64,000 nucleotides of DNA from contig NC_037599.1 in the NCBI RefSeq assembly GCF_003073045.1, positions 22,696,555-22,760,554 of the forward strand, in the 5' to 3' direction. The DNA is from Pomacea canaliculata (taxonomy: Eukaryota; Mollusca; Gastropoda; Architaenioglossa; Ampullariidae). The position numbers and the translations under genes were made by a program. Below the pieces are notes generated by a model that was not told where the DNA came from, searched no databases, and was given only the letters and a program-made list of their open reading frames with translations. This document shows positions 1-15,862 of the stretch, in pieces (within the stretch, counting starts at the first letter, position 1; each line of letters opens with the position of its first letter).

Positions 1-1940
1 TCGTATTGAGGAAGTACAGAAGAAGAAGGTAAATCGTCAGGAAACAAAAATTGAGGTGGATGCCTGAAGAAGTAGAGAGGGATACATGAAACTCCCCCTC
101 CCCTCCCTCCACCCTGTTCCTGTTCTGTCCTAGTCCTTCCCACCATCCATCTCATGAACAGACCTTTGTTGGCAGTCCAAGGTCAGCTAGCCACTTGACT
201 GAAAACGCAGAGATATGTGCCCAACACCGCCACTTGCTCTGAAATCAGATTGGGAATTCTTCTGACGCCTTGTTTTCAGATAACGCCAGTCAGTTGTCCA
301 CAATTTTTTTTCCCTACTGCACCAGAATATCCTGCTAGGCTTTTGCAGAATGAAATTTTGTGTTGCACTCATCAAGAGTTGGTCTGCCCTTGACAGTTGT
401 GCTTTGTATTTCAGGACATTTGAATTTTTGACGGTATACCCACATCTGCTTTCAGTCCCAAATATTAATTGATATGCAACTGTTTATGTTTCATTCTTTT
501 GACTAAATGGGTTAGTTAAACATGTTTTTTCTCAACTCTTATGGTGGTGCTTTTCTCGATGAGCTGAGTGCTCAAGGAAAAAACCAGAACTTGCCTCATA
601 ATTGTGTTCATTTTATGCATGATCTTCTGGGATGAAATTGTTGCTTAAATGTTTGCTATCTTACAATTTTTTCTCTCTTCGCAGTAATCCTTCCAGTATC
701 ACAAATGTTTAATTCGTACCAGCTTGCGAGCTCAATACATTAACGCATGTAAGATGTATCTTTATACATTACCTTTCCTGAGACGACTTTTCATCCCTTG
801 TCTTCATTCTTATGTTGGATAGCGTAATTAACAGATTGCCTAGTGCACTTTTTCTGTTTTGAACATTTGCTTGGGTTTTAGCTTCTGGTGTTTCATTATT
901 TCATGGTGTGTGTATCATCTAATTTATTTGGTTCCATCAGTCTCATTGTCGTGGCATAATCAGCTAAACCCTAGCTTCTGCTGTTACTGCTGCTGCTTCA
1001 GACTCAAACTGCCTGTGAAATTGAATGCAGTGTTGTTTTTTTAACGGAGGGGAATTGCTGTGTTTGGTGTTGAGTTTTTCTTGTGAGAGACAGTTTTTGA
1101 GAGCTTTTCGAGGGAAAGACAAAAACAGTTTCCCCTGCCTAATAAGCTTAAAAATGTTGATATGTTGGAGTTGATGTACTTAATCTTTTGAATTTATTAT
1201 TATTATTGTTGTTTATTTGTTTACACATAAGATCAAACCATCCAGAGAAAGGCAGGCTTTGATGGGCTGCTACTGCATTTGGAAAATGTTTCACACCTTT
1301 GAAAGCATTGGATGCATTTGTGCAAAGATAAAGATGTGTTGCCTTACAGTATGATGTGAGCTTGTTGTTTCTTCATCATTGTCATAGATGGCGTGTTTGA
1401 AGTTCACTTTTCAACCAACTTCAGATGGTGCATGCATTCTGTTTTCTAACCATGTAAGAAGTACTCGTACTGTGTATCGTCCAGAAATGACATTGTTCCC
1501 CTCATTCCCCAACAGTTGTTCTTCATGTCACCGTAGCTTTTTGTACTAAGCAATTTTAGTAGATTCAATTCCGTTTGGATTCTTGTTCGAGCTAAAATTT
1601 AGCATGTGGAATTTCAGGTTTACTTTCAGTTTGAGCTGTAGACAATGCTTCAATAAAGTTTGAGTACGTATGCTGAAAAACAATGTCATGTTTTTTTTTT
1701 CCCCCGTGTGTTTAGCAGTATAATTGCCATTTTCTGGCAAGCGAGAACAAGAAAGCAGATGGAGAGAGGGATTTTACTTTTGTTTGCCTGTGAGTATGAA
1801 CAAAACTTGGTAGAAAAAGGCAAATATCAACTCATTTAAGCCTAATTTTTGGTGAGAAATTTAGTTTAGTTTCGGATTTTCCACAGCTAGGTCAAAATAA
1901 CTGCATCATGTTGGAAAAAAAAACAGGTTTTACCAAGAAT
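1..1940. other. Non-coding spacer, nothing recognised
   Basis: AT-rich sequence with T-runs and only short chance open frames. No domain, splice-bounded exon or repeat was recognised. It could hold the 3' untranslated region of a gene left of the window, but nothing shows this directly. Confidence 0.5.
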
Positions 1941-1944
1941 GCCA

Positions 1945-2790
1945 TAGTGAACCGCTGCCGGTAAGAAACAGCCATGGATCACCAGGTAGAAGCACAGTTG
2001 AGCAGATCTTCAACTGTCGCATTCTCATAGCGAAGAATCTTCAGAATCAGTGGGACCTCTGTGACAGCTTCGTAGGCTTTAAGATGTCATTTAAGTCAGG
2101 AACGAGGGGTTATGGCATATGAAAATTCAACATCGAAGGCCTTGTTCAAGACATCGAAGCGCTATAGAATAGCTCAGCGAGTACAGTTTTGCTGGATAAC
2201 CAAATAGGAACTTACTTTCGTATAGGCATACGTCAACGATGTAACCTATCACCGGTGCTGTTCAATATCTTGGAGAACATCATGATCGAAACCATCCACG
2301 ACCATCATACTTCAATTTCAGTTGGTGGAAGACCGATCTGCAATCTACGCTTTGCAGACGACATAGGTCTGTTAGCGGGAGCTAACAAAGAACTGCAAGA
2401 CCTCGCAGACCGACTGACAGTTTAAATGTACATGGAACGGAGACCAGCATTGAAAAGAGCAAAACTAAAATCAATGGCAGCGGCAAAGCAGAGATATATG
2501 TGAACAGGCTGTAGCTCGAAGAGGTAAGCAGTTTCAAGTACTTGGGAGCCACCCTCTCTAAGGACACAGTTCCACGTCAAACATCCGTATCAGGATCGCA
2601 ACAGCAACAGCAGTGATGGCTAGACTGGATAGGATCTGGAATAGCCATAACACCAGGTTTACTACAAAGTACAAACTATACAAATCCCTGGTAGTGCCGA
2701 TCCTGCTCTGAGAATGAGACACGGGGATTTCTGTTTTCTGAAACGAAAAGAAGAATCCAACTAGCTATAACAGCACAGATTATGTTCCAA
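1945..2790 (+). mobile_element. LINE fragment (family B), reverse-transcriptase region
   Basis: Conceptual translation on + gives decayed non-LTR reverse-transcriptase motifs in the right order. Near 1990 it reads GRSTVEQIFNCRIL, typical of the fingers region. At about 2185-2420 it reads LLDNQIGTYFRIGIRQRC, LSPVLFNILENIM and the catalytic block NLRFADDIGLL. After 2520 come FKYLGATLSKD-like and LYKSLVV-like remnants. Stops and frame changes are scattered through it, and no endonuclease, 5' end or tail is present, so it is a dead internal fragment. The best guess is an RTE-like clade, from pattern memory only. A second fragment of the same family lies near 60.65-61.0 kb. Confidence 0.8.
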
Positions 2791-2884
2791 CATTAAGTGA
2801 GGACAATTGTGAAACGAGACGAGAGGAAAGAAAGACATACTTCTCTAATGAAAATACAGGCTTTGTCCTTGCATAATAAATATT

Positions 2885-2980
2885 GCAGAGCTAGGGGAGG
2901 GGTTTGGGAGCTATCAGGCTATATCACGGCAAAGCAGCCAGTCCTGTAAACAGATATGTTACATGCTGAGAAACTTCAAA
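2885..2980 (-). repeat. SINE 3'-part fragment
   Basis: The stretch with TATATCAC, GCAGCCAG and CCTGTAAACAGAT matches, with a few differences, the 3' half of the tRNA-derived SINE at 46830-47025 in the same orientation. The tRNA-like head is missing. It sits about 100 bases past the LINE fragment. Confidence 0.6.
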
Positions 2981-5360
2981 ATTCACAATCAAGAACTTCA
3001 AGACATTTTGTCTAGAATGACAAGGAGATGTTCTCCAATCGATCTGTCTCTTTATCAAAGCATGGCTGCGTGTTTTTGTTGTTTGTTTTTTAAGAAGAGC
3101 CAGGCGAAGAAGGACGCTAAAAAAACAAGCGCAAACATGAACGTGCACGCGCGCGAATGGCAGTAATTAGCTGCATGTTGAGAACAGTTTGTGGAAGAAT
3201 AAAAACGATTTTTTTCTCCCTTGCATTGTTACTATCGCTACCTATACATCTGTTTCTCTGCTCGCTCGTTTCCAATCGATAAAAGCAACAACTTTGCAAC
3301 CAGCTTCCATGACACTCGGCTGGCCACTCGCTAAAGCTTAGAGGAGACTGAATACCGCTGGTGGTGGGATTGTTGCCATGTTCTTGTGGGATCAGTGACT
3401 AAGACCTCCCCTCCCCGCACGCATGCGCGTGACCTCTCCAGCAGCTATTACGCCCACCGTTCACACACCCCACGCTCGGCACGCGTGTAGCCTCCACGCC
3501 AACGACAAGATGGCAAGAGTGCGCAGCACTCGCTAACGCTAGACGATTTATCTTCGATCATTCTTCGATTGCGTGGCCGTTCTACATTCCATCAGACTGC
3601 TTCCAACTGCGCAGTGAACCCGGCAGCTGTATTGATCAGGCGATTTTGCAGATTGCTTTTACTTCTGGCTAGGTGGGTGGATGAGTACGCAGGGAAAAAC
3701 CAACCTCATCAAGGAAGGAGAGAATCATTTTCTAACACTCAGAGTAATCAACTGAAGATCATAGAAGCGTGACCCGTATTTAGACAGTTCAGTGTACTCG
3801 GAAATCAGTATTACATTGATTCCATTTCGCCACTACTTACTATACCCAGTATAAATAATAAAGACCAGACATCTGTTTTTAGCCCTGAAACAGTGAAAGT
3901 ACATTAAAAATATTCGCTAGCTCTAATATATTATTCAATTTTGTTAGTAAAGCAGGTTTTAATATTTTGAAATAAAAATATACGAGTAAGTAAAATGTAT
4001 AATATCAATCCAGACACCAGCTGCCAGCACAAATTTACGCATCCGAAAATTCAACTGTGTAGGTGATTTAGTTTTTAATTATTTATTAACAAGTTAATTA
4101 AAGACACTGACTCAATGAAAGATACGGCGTGCAACGGTTTCCGCGCTCTGCGTTAAATATTTACGTTAATTGTCTTTTATTGATGTTTTTTATCTGGTTA
4201 TTCTGTGGACGCTAGTATAGTCTTTGATATGTCAGTCGAGTTTAATGCTAAAAGGAAAAAAAGTTCTTAGAATTAGTAGCCAGCTATTGTTGTCATGGTA
4301 ATGAATTTTGTTTAAGCGCATTAGATTTTACTGTGTGTGTGTGTGTGTGTGCGCGCGCGCTTCAGTAAGAAACGCTTCTTCTAGAGTTTGCCTTGTTTTG
4401 AAAGAAAGAAAAATCAGATAACCATATTACGACGAGTTTCATATATTATTTACATCACTGGAATGTTTGCAGGCTCTTTCTTTCTTTCAATCGATCTGTC
4501 TGTTCAGTCTTTGTCCTTCTTGTCCTCATAATGTTTGCCACATTTTCGCATTTAATTGTGTTCAGGTGAAGGTAATGTTCTGTAGGCAAGTAACTCTGAA
4601 CTGTGAGTGGCTCACCGTGTTTAGGAAATAGCTTGTAAAATTTCCCTTTTCGTTATCTTTTACTTTTCCGGGTAAATACCCATCACTTTGCCTAAACAAG
4701 TCTCGAATGTGGACTTTCTGCTCTCAAGGCACAGACACCAAATACGAGGTTGTGGATCGAGCCAAACTTCTTACAAACGACTCACAATTCACTAGAAAAA
4801 AGAATTTTTGCATCATTGGGTATCTAGGGTATCAGTAAAGGGAGACCTCTCACGCTGATGAGTGTTATACGAACGACTTTACATTTTTCTTAAATGCCTT
4901 TTATTTGTCGGGTTCCTTTGTCGTGCAACAGTAAAGTCTAAAAGAAAGTACCTATCATGAAATCGTATGATCTAGCTGTTTTGTTGTTCCTAGTTTTATT
5001 TTCATCGCTTATTCTGCATTTTGTATTCGTCGTAGAACAATCAAACTCTGTATTAATTTTGTTGCAATTCAACTAAGAACCTTTTGGGAAGTCAGATAAG
5101 ACAATAAAATATCTTTTACTGGTGACTGCACGACGTAACGCTATCGACAACTCGATACGTTGGTGACGTTGGCACACCGTTGGGACTATTTTCCCAACAT
5201 TTCCAGTCATTTGAATGATCGTTTGACTCCCATGACTTGACAGAGGCCAGACCGGGAAGTATGCCGGTTCCAGACCCACACTATACAGAGCAGCGCCGAC
5301 GTGGAGACGCAACTCGCGGACTGCAGTCTGCCAGCGGATGTGTCAATGAGCTGCTGTTTG
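2981..5360. other. Spacer upstream of alpha-tubulin gene 1
   Basis: No gene recognised. It includes a GC-richer patch at about 3400-3560 and a (TG)n(CG)n microsatellite at 4332-4360. The last few hundred bases are presumably upstream regulatory DNA of gene 1. Confidence 0.5.
4332..4360. repeat. (TG)n(CG)n microsatellite
   Basis: Alternating TG repeats pass directly into CG repeats. This is purine-pyrimidine alternation able to form Z-DNA in principle. Confidence 0.9.
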
Positions 5361-5368
5361 GCTCGCAA

Positions 5369-5461
5369 CCAATGACAACCAGCCCTGCCTATAAAGATGG
5401 AAGGCTCCCAGCAACGGGTTCCACTGCTCGTTGTTTCTCACGAGAGACGCATCAGGTCTTG
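5369..5461 (+). promoter_or_regulatory. Promoter of alpha-tubulin gene 1
   Basis: CCAAT at 5369-5373 and TATAAA at 5390-5395 predict a start near 5420. At 5434 begins TTTCTC followed by CGAGAGACGCATCAGGTCT, a pyrimidine-led block that recurs at the matching place in genes 2-6. The start codon is 136 bases past the TATA box. Confidence 0.75.
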
Positions 5462-5525
5462 GTGAGGGTGCGGCCATAAATCTTTTCTTGCTTATTCTGC
5501 AAAACAGCTCATAAACTACAGCATC

Positions 5526-8296
<2,771 letters not shown>

Positions 8297-8585
8297 ACAA
8301 CTCTACCTCATCGCCAGACTTCTCTCCGAATAATCAATACCGGTCACAAAGTTGTTGCGTTATGAGACAGAACTATGACCATATTTGGTTCTAGTACTTC
8401 AGCTGTTAAAACAATCATTCTAAAAGAAATATCTTTGTTACGACGATGAAAATCTCGAACTCGGCAATGTTTCATGTTTTTGGATACGAAAATATGTGAC
8501 TTTAAAGTTAATTTTGTACGTAAGTTCGTGCTTAAGTAATGCAAATTAAAACAGTTCTTATGTTTTTAGCTCATCTTTTTAGTGA

Positions 8586-8591
8586 AATAAA
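8586..8591 (+). terminator. Poly(A) signal of gene 1
   Basis: AATAAA about 290 bases past the stop codon, before the LINE tail. Confidence 0.55.
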
Positions 8592-8669
8592 AAAATCCGT
8601 TTCTATCCCCAGCTCTTGGAAAAATTGGCGTTTACATTGTTTTTCAATCATTAAGCTTATTTCTTCTTC

Positions 8670-11600
8670 TTTTTTTTTTTTTTTTTTTTTTTTGCATTTC
8701 ACATTATTGTGTTTCTATCTATCTATTCCTCTTCGTGCATCAGGTTGCACATAAGGCTCAACCAGAGTCCGCCACCGATGTCGATCGGCTGAAACCCGCT
8801 CTAGTGACCCATGTCCAGCCCTTTCCCTTCATCTCCCTTTCCACTGTTCTTCTCCAAGTTTCCTTTGGGCGGCCTCGTTTTCTTCGGCCGTCTGGAGTCC
8901 ATCGTAGGCGACTGTGGAAAGGTCTGCTGTCTGCTGGCGGAGCACATGTCCAATCCATCGCCAACGCCTTCGTTGAACCTGCGTGGTGATGGACTCGGTT
9001 TCAGTTCTTCGGTGGAGTTCTTCGTTGGTGATAGTGTTGGCCAAAAGATGTTAAGTATGCCTGAGGCATCTGTTTTGGAAGACGTCAAGCTTGTTACTGA
9101 TGGTTTTGGTCATCTTCCAAGATTCTGATCCATAAGGAGGGTGCTGATCACATTTGACTTGAAGATTCTCAGCTTGATCTTCTGGCTGATGTTTTTTGCC
9201 TTCCATGTGCTCCTGAGTGAGGCGAGGCCTGGCTGGCTTTCGCCAGTCGGGCTCGAATCTCCACCTCCACATCCCCGGTGTTTGACATTTTGGACCCAAG
9301 ATAGGTGAAACTGTCAACTTCCTCAATCTCTTCTCCATTTAGTTTGATGCTGTCTTGGACTCTGGCGTTCACTCTCATACTTTTCGTTTTCTTTGTGCTG
9401 ACCTTCAAGCCAAGGTTTCCAGCTGTTTCTGAGAAGGCCTTTGTTTTTTCTGCATGTCTTGGTGGCGGTGTGACAGCAGGGCAATGTCATCAGCAAAGTC
9501 TAAGTCTTCTAGCGCTGTTGTTGCTGTCATAGTCATGGTCCATCTGATCCCTCTCCTCTCACTGTTGGTGGAAGTCTTCATGATCCAGTCCATGGCCAGG
9601 ATGAAGAGGAACGGCGACAGAATGCAGCCTGCTTCACCCGGTACTGACGTTGAAGGGGTCTGTGAGCTCCGTGTCACAGACAACCTGGGATTTAAAATCG
9701 CTGTACAGCATTGCAATGACCTGAACAAGTTTTGCAGGGACTCCGTAATGTCTCAGGATCTTCCATAAGGACTCGCGGTGGATGCTGTCAAAGCCTTCTC
9801 CAGGTCGATGAAATTGATGTACAGCGGTGTGTTCCATTCGTTGCTCTGCTCCAGAATCTGTCGCAGAATGAAGATGTGTTCAGAGCAGGATCGCCAGGGC
9901 GAAATCCTGCTTGCTGTGGTCGGAGGTCTTCTCAAGAGTTGCCGTCAGTCTTGACAAAACAATCTTGCTGAAGACCTTGCTGGTGAGGGAAAGAAGTGTT
10001 ATGCCCTCCAATTATTGCAGTCTCCAAGATCTCCTTTCTTGGTAACTTGAAGATGAGCCCTGTCTTCCACGCAACAGGGACCTGCCCTGATTCCAAATTT
10101 GCCTGAAGATTTCAGTCAGCTTGGGAGCTGTCACATTTATATCTGCTTTCAACATCTCTGCTGTTATTCCATCTGCCCCTGGTGCTTTGCCGCTCTTCAT
10201 TGTCTTGACTGCTGCTGTCACTTCTTCCAGGCTTGGTGGGTCTGTGCAGATGTCAAGGTCTATAGCTGCTGGCTGGATGTCTGCAAGCTGAGGGATCTGG
10301 TCTGTTCAGAACCGACTCAAAATGTTCCCTCCAGCGCTGTAGTTTTCCTGCCTCTCCTCTATAACATTACGCTCATGTCTTTCACTGGAACATCACTGTT
10401 CTTAAACCCGTTTTTAGCTGTTTGTTTATCTTGTACAGTGTCTTCAGGTCATTTTTACTTGCTGCATTTTCTGCTTCATCTGCCAGTTTCTCTATATGGT
10501 CTTTTGTCTGTTCTTGCATCCTCTTTACCTCTTTGTTTAGTTTTGTATACCTTTGTCTGAGTTGTTCCTTCAGGCGTTCAGATCTGGTGCTGTTGATTCT
10601 TTGTTTGGCTGACTTTCTCTCTTCTATCTTCTTCCATGTCTCTTCTCTGATCCACTGTTCTTTCTTTTTCCGTTGGAAGCCCAGTATTTTCTCTCCTGAT
10701 TCCTGTAAGACTCGATTGAAGTCGTCTAAGGTCATCTCTTGTTGGTCTCCTAGTGCCTGGAACCTGTTCTTTACTTCCATAGCAAAGGCCCTTTCGGTGG
10801 CTGGATTTTTTAGTTTGCCGGAGTCCACTCTCTGCTGACGTGCTGTTTCCTCGTGATCGACGCAGCTTCAGAGAAACTGTGGCTATCACAAGAGTGTGGT
10901 CACTGGCAATGTCTGCTCCTCTGTAGGCTCTAACATTTGAAGTGAGCTCCTCCATTTTCGGTTGATGATGACATGTCTATCTGGTTCTTTGTGGTCCCAT
11001 CTGGTGATGTCCATGTTGCCTTGTGGATGTCTTTGTGTGGAAGAGTGTGCCTCCAATCAGTAGGTTGTTTTCTTCACAAAAGTCTGCCAGTCTCTCTCCG
11101 TTGTCATTGATGGTTCCGATTCCATGTTTGCCCATGAATGCTCCTGCAGGTGTTGTCACTTCCCCCTTGGCATTGAGGTCGCCGATGATGAGCAACATGT
11201 CATGGGCTGGAACGCTCTCTGAGGCTGCTTGGAGCTGATTGTAAAAAGCATCCTTGTCTTCTGCTCAGAGTCATTTGTTGGTGATAGCAGGCTAGCACTG
11301 TCAGCTTGGTGTACTTGGAATGGAAACTTGCTCTCAAAAGCCTGGGTCCATAAGGCTTCCATTCCAGCAGTGCCTTTTCCGTTTTCTTGTTGAGGAGTAG
11401 AGCTACTCCTTCAGAGTGCTGAGCGTCTGATCTTCCTGAGAAAAGATGGTATGTCCTGACGCTAGTCTCCTCTTTCCGTGCCGGTCCATCTGACCTCACT
11501 GACTCCCAGGATGTCCAAGTTGTAGTTGTCAAACTCCTTGACTAATTGGAGCATCCTGCCAGTCTGGTACAAGGTCTGGACGTTCCAGCACCCACCCTCA

Positions 11601-11915
11601 ACTTTTGCCTCGGCTTCAGTAAATCCGCTGTCGGGCGCCAGCTCCCTTTCGGGTTTGGCTGTCGTCCGTCATTAGTCCAGTCTCCTGGTGTGCTTCATTA
11701 CCTTCGCCATCTGTGACGAGTTCTCTGGTTTTAGTTTCTGTAACATGATTTTTTTTTACATGGTGGGGTTGTTACCTACCACAACCTATTTTACCTCTAG
11801 TGAGGTGTCCACTAGTCCCTCTTACGACATGCCTGGCTGGATGGCAGGGACCTATTCTTACAATGCTTGCTAGGCAAGCATACCCCGGGGTCCCACAGGG
11901 GATTATTGTGTTTAG
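8670..11915 (-). mobile_element. LINE (family A), nearly full length, decayed, with poly(A) tail
   Basis: On - the element runs from a 5' region near 11915, through an endonuclease, then a reverse transcriptase, to a stop at 8723-8725 and an A-run at 8670-8693. Endonuclease traces are VGCWNVQTLYQTGRM, DILGVSEVRW, LLIGDLNAKGE (about 11.2 kb) and YRGADIASDHTLV (about 10.9 kb). Reverse-transcriptase traces are MKSGKAPGADGITAEML (about 10.2 kb), GCILSPFLFILAMDWIM, DLDFADDIALLSH (about 9.5 kb), FTYLGSKMSNTGDVEVEIRA, WRWIGHVLRQ and KRGRPKETWRRTVEREM near the 3' end. The frame changes many times, so it cannot code a working protein. Length near 3.2 kb fits RTE-like elements, but the A-tail leaves the clade open. 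No clear target-site duplication was found. Confidence 0.88.
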
Positions 11916-12639
11916 TAAAATAATAACAAGATGTTTTCTCCTCTTACATATTTTCTTTCCCATTCTTGGGCTGTCACTTTCAGTATACTTTCTAACACAC
12001 GCACTACCCTTCCTTCCCCTCATAGAGATAAAGAGAAGAAAAAGAAAGCTACGGTCACGTCCCATTCTCAGGAATCATCGAACTGTTCAAACGTGAACAC
12101 TGCGGAGAAAACCGGGCAGCATACTGTTTTCATTAACAACAATTAGGTGCAGCACAGCGTTGCGGCGCTGTAACGTGGTGATAGTGTGGTGTCGCTGCAT
12201 GGTCCTGCTGGGACGACACAAGGCCATGCAGCGCCGGTCGCCCGGCGACGGTCCACAGCGGCCGCGCATGCTAACGATGTGTATCGATTGCTTGTAGCGT
12301 ATGCGCGCACCTCTAGCTGGCATGGCGACTTCTGTTCCCAGCATCGCGTTATCGACTAGGCTTCGTGTGCTGTGTGCAAACAAGTGCAGCTCCTGCAGAA
12401 TCTCTCCATCCACACCGACTTTAAAACTGACTGAAGCGACAGTTTTATTACTTGCTGACCCTAGCACGACCTGAACAATTTAGTAGGTTGGACGTTGATA
12501 GGGACGCAGCCATCTTGCAGGAACTAATGACAAAATAAATAAATAAAAAAATACCCCTCAACACCATGGTTTCTCATTGTTCCTTACATTGGTTTGTGGT
12601 TGCAGTTAGGGGCGTTTTAACCAAAGAAAAACTCCATGC

Positions 12640-13080
12640 AGCAAAATGGTACAATACAATATAATCTTAATGATCCCCAGGGGCAATTCAGATAGTGCTC
12701 ATACTAGCAATAATATATTCATGTAATGATATAAAAGAGATTTTATAAACATACATGTTGAAATAGTCTCTCTCTCTCACATTCCTAACAACAGCAGATA
12801 CAGTGGGTGACCCCAGGTCACCCCAGCAAGATCGGGGTCAGTAGAGTTTATCAAGTGAATGACACGTGGAATGAATGAGTTGCGGTGACGATTGGTTCCT
12901 GTATACAGACATCGCGTACTACAGCCAGACTACAAGAATGAAACTCACATGCCAACACATGGTCAGAAATAGAGAGGATGCATGATGCCTTCCTGAGGAT
13001 TTGTTGATGACATAAGGCTGAAATATCCCTCTGCCTTGTTCCCGTGATCTTGGAACATATATTAAAAAGGGAGACAAGAC
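12640..13080. repeat. Possible dispersed repeat (unclassified)
   Basis: The phrase AATGATCCCCAGGGGCAATTC, followed by a long structured stretch, resembles the GATCCCC..GGGGAAATT boundary often seen in animal interspersed repeats. No coding motif or terminal repeat was found, and there is no second copy in the window. Confidence 0.3.
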
Positions 13081-14453
13081 TGCTCCTGTTCCCTAGGGAG
13101 AGGCTATAGAACTAAGAGATGAAAAATGCCAACATTTTAAATTGAGTTTGTTAAATCTCCATTTAGATTGAGTTTTTATTGATAACATTTGATAATGTAT
13201 GCAGTATTATAAAAGCCGAATAGTTTAACATGTGCTTTTTTAAATTTTACATAGCAATGTTTAAAGCACGTGTCGGTACAACTAAAGTTTTTTTTTAAAA
13301 AATAGAACTAAACATCAACAAAGTGAACCAAGAAGGAAATGAGTGCAGCCGATGGGGTAGACGAGTCGGATGAATGTTTCCACAAGTCTCTATTACACAT
13401 TTTGCATAGGGAAGGATAGTTAAAAGTTCATAATCAGATATAATAAATACAACATTTTTCTTTTATAAGCAAATCTAATAAGTATAACATCATAGCAATT
13501 ATTTCCAGTGAAAATAATTGTTTCTCCGGTATTGATTGGTGTTTAGCCCACATCCTATCTCTGTCACCACCAGTCGGTTGGCAGGAAAGGTGTCAAAGCT
13601 TTTTGAACCGGCTAAAGCCTCCGCTCGTGCTACTCTATTGCTAATGTTCTGTATTTTGTTCCCCGTGGATTTATTTCCATGAACGATTCAGTATATGGGG
13701 GGAGGGGTGTGAGAAGTGGAGGGGTCTAGGAAAACGTTTGAATAATATTTTAGCCTCGCACCGATCCTAGACACGCCACAAGCAGGCTTAAAGGGCAAGG
13801 CAAGTGAAATAACAGTTGAGTTTGAACGGTGGAATTTGACGGCGTAAAGTTTCAGCTAAAAATTTGTAAAATAATTTTTTTTTTTTTACAAATTTTCGTA
13901 TTCAAATGAAGCCAGTACCTGGCACCCGTGAAGGTAGCGTGTGCACAGTCTTGTATAAAAAAAATTGTCTGGCATCCACTATATTGCTTTCTGAAAGGTA
14001 GAACTAGCTGACATTTGATTTTGTTGATTTTTCGACTTGATGTTATATTCCTGGGCTGCTGAGCTACAGTAGTCTCTATAGCAGTCATTTACACTTCTTG
14101 TCAAACTCTCTCTCTCTTTCTATATATGTATATAAGGTCGCGAGTTAGGTCAGCTTGTTTTCCATTGCGAAATGGCATATGGAAACATGGTAGCCTCCAT
14201 GAACCAGCCTGAAACTTTGTTTTAGATACATGATTGTAAATGATTTCTTTGTAACATGCAATTTTAAGCAGAACAAATCAGGAAAGTTTCCACCAGGAAG
14301 CCTACTTTGTTATTAGACTTGCTTTGCTCTTTAACTGGTCAGTCCCGCGCTAGCCTCATGGGAAGGTGTGATGACCTCTAAGTTCGCTTACCCCAAACTG
14401 CAACAGCAATTAAGATAATTGTTTTGACAGCGATGCAAGCTGCTCATCCTATT

Positions 14454-14469
14454 ATCATCATCATCATCA

Positions 14470-14510
<41 letters not shown>
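14454..14510. repeat. (ATC)n(ATT)n microsatellite
   Basis: About 7 ATC units pass into about 13 ATT units without interruption. Confidence 0.95.
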
Positions 14511-15836
14511 GGCAGGTCTCGTATTGTTTCGTGTACGAATGGTGTTTTGTGTCTGACGTCTTGTGTGCGTCATTTGTTCTACGTCACTTGAAGCAGAAAA
14601 AGACGTCATATATGAAAAAAAAAAAGGAGTTGCTCTCTAATGTCCTAGTGAGCGGGAAAATAACGGTCTTTGTCAGCCATCTTCTTTATGACTCTCTCAG
14701 GGACATTCCTCTGAATTTATGCCTCTTCTACTCGATACACCTACAAATTTCTTCATCCTCATTGTCATCTGCGAGAGATCGTCGAGCGTTGTGTATGTGT
14801 GTGTGTGTAATACGTCGTGCGTATGTAAGGTAAGTGTACGTTGATCTTATTACAACGATAATGATGATGAAGAAATATTGACTAGCTTAATGCTAGTTTG
14901 GTAGCCTGACTAGGTGTGGATTTGAAAAAAGGAAAACAAATTATGGATAACATTATTTACAGTTCATGCTTACGCAATTTCCTTCATAGTACTAAAAGGC
15001 TAAATATACACACATACATAATTAAATAATTTTAACAAATTGAAAATAAAGATACAAAGTTTTAGAAACAAAAAATAGTATTTATAAATTATATGCATAA
15101 ACTGGAAGCATCCAAAGAAAGGATTCATCTTTAAAACTGTTAATTCAGATTAATGAAATGCATACTTTAAAAAAAAAAAAATCATGAAGACAATGATAGT
15201 CATTTGCCATAGAAGGGAGGTAATCAACCTTTTGCATAAACGATAAAACACAAATTATTTGCCCCTTCCCCTTTAAAAAAAACAACAAAAAAACCAAACC
15301 AAAAAAAAAAACCCCAAAACAGCCATACTCTGGAAGATCCTTATTTATGATATCCTTCCCAAACACAAACAGTATGCATCCTTTTAGCCTATTACTTTTT
15401 AAAGAGAATTCCAATAGCGGGAACTTCTCGTACTTGGCAGGGACAGGAGGGCAACACAAGAGACCAAAGAGACCGACTTGGGTGGTAACTGGTAAAGCGT
15501 CAGTACCTCAGACAGGTATGCTAGACAAGGCCGTGAAAATACGACCAGATCATAAAACACAGAACACAGATATATAATGCAGTCTTACGTTTCTTTAAAG
15601 GGGCATAGCTTCTAGATGCTTCTGTCGTGATAAAACAGAGTTTTTTCCCTTAAGTATTGAGTACATTTTAAGATTTTTTTTTTTTAAAGTGAAAAAACAA
15701 GTGCTTAGTAACAAAGTGTTAAAGCTACTAAATCAACACTTTGCTTTTAAAAGTGTGATAAATAAGTAGACCAATGGCTATAGCAGTGATTGTTCCAATG
15801 AAGTGTTTTTGAACATACGGAATATTTTTGATGCCT

Positions 15837-15862
15837 TTCTCCCTACAGATCTGTAGGGAGAA
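15837..15862. repeat. 26-base perfect palindrome
   Basis: Two 13-base arms (TTCTCCCTACAGA and its exact reverse complement) meet with no spacer. The function is unknown. Confidence 0.85.

Noticed and set aside
10422-10838. Open frame on + inside the LINE
   Set aside because: Antisense shadow of the LINE, whose coding strand is -; hydrophobic composition comes from reverse-reading Lys/Glu-rich sequence.
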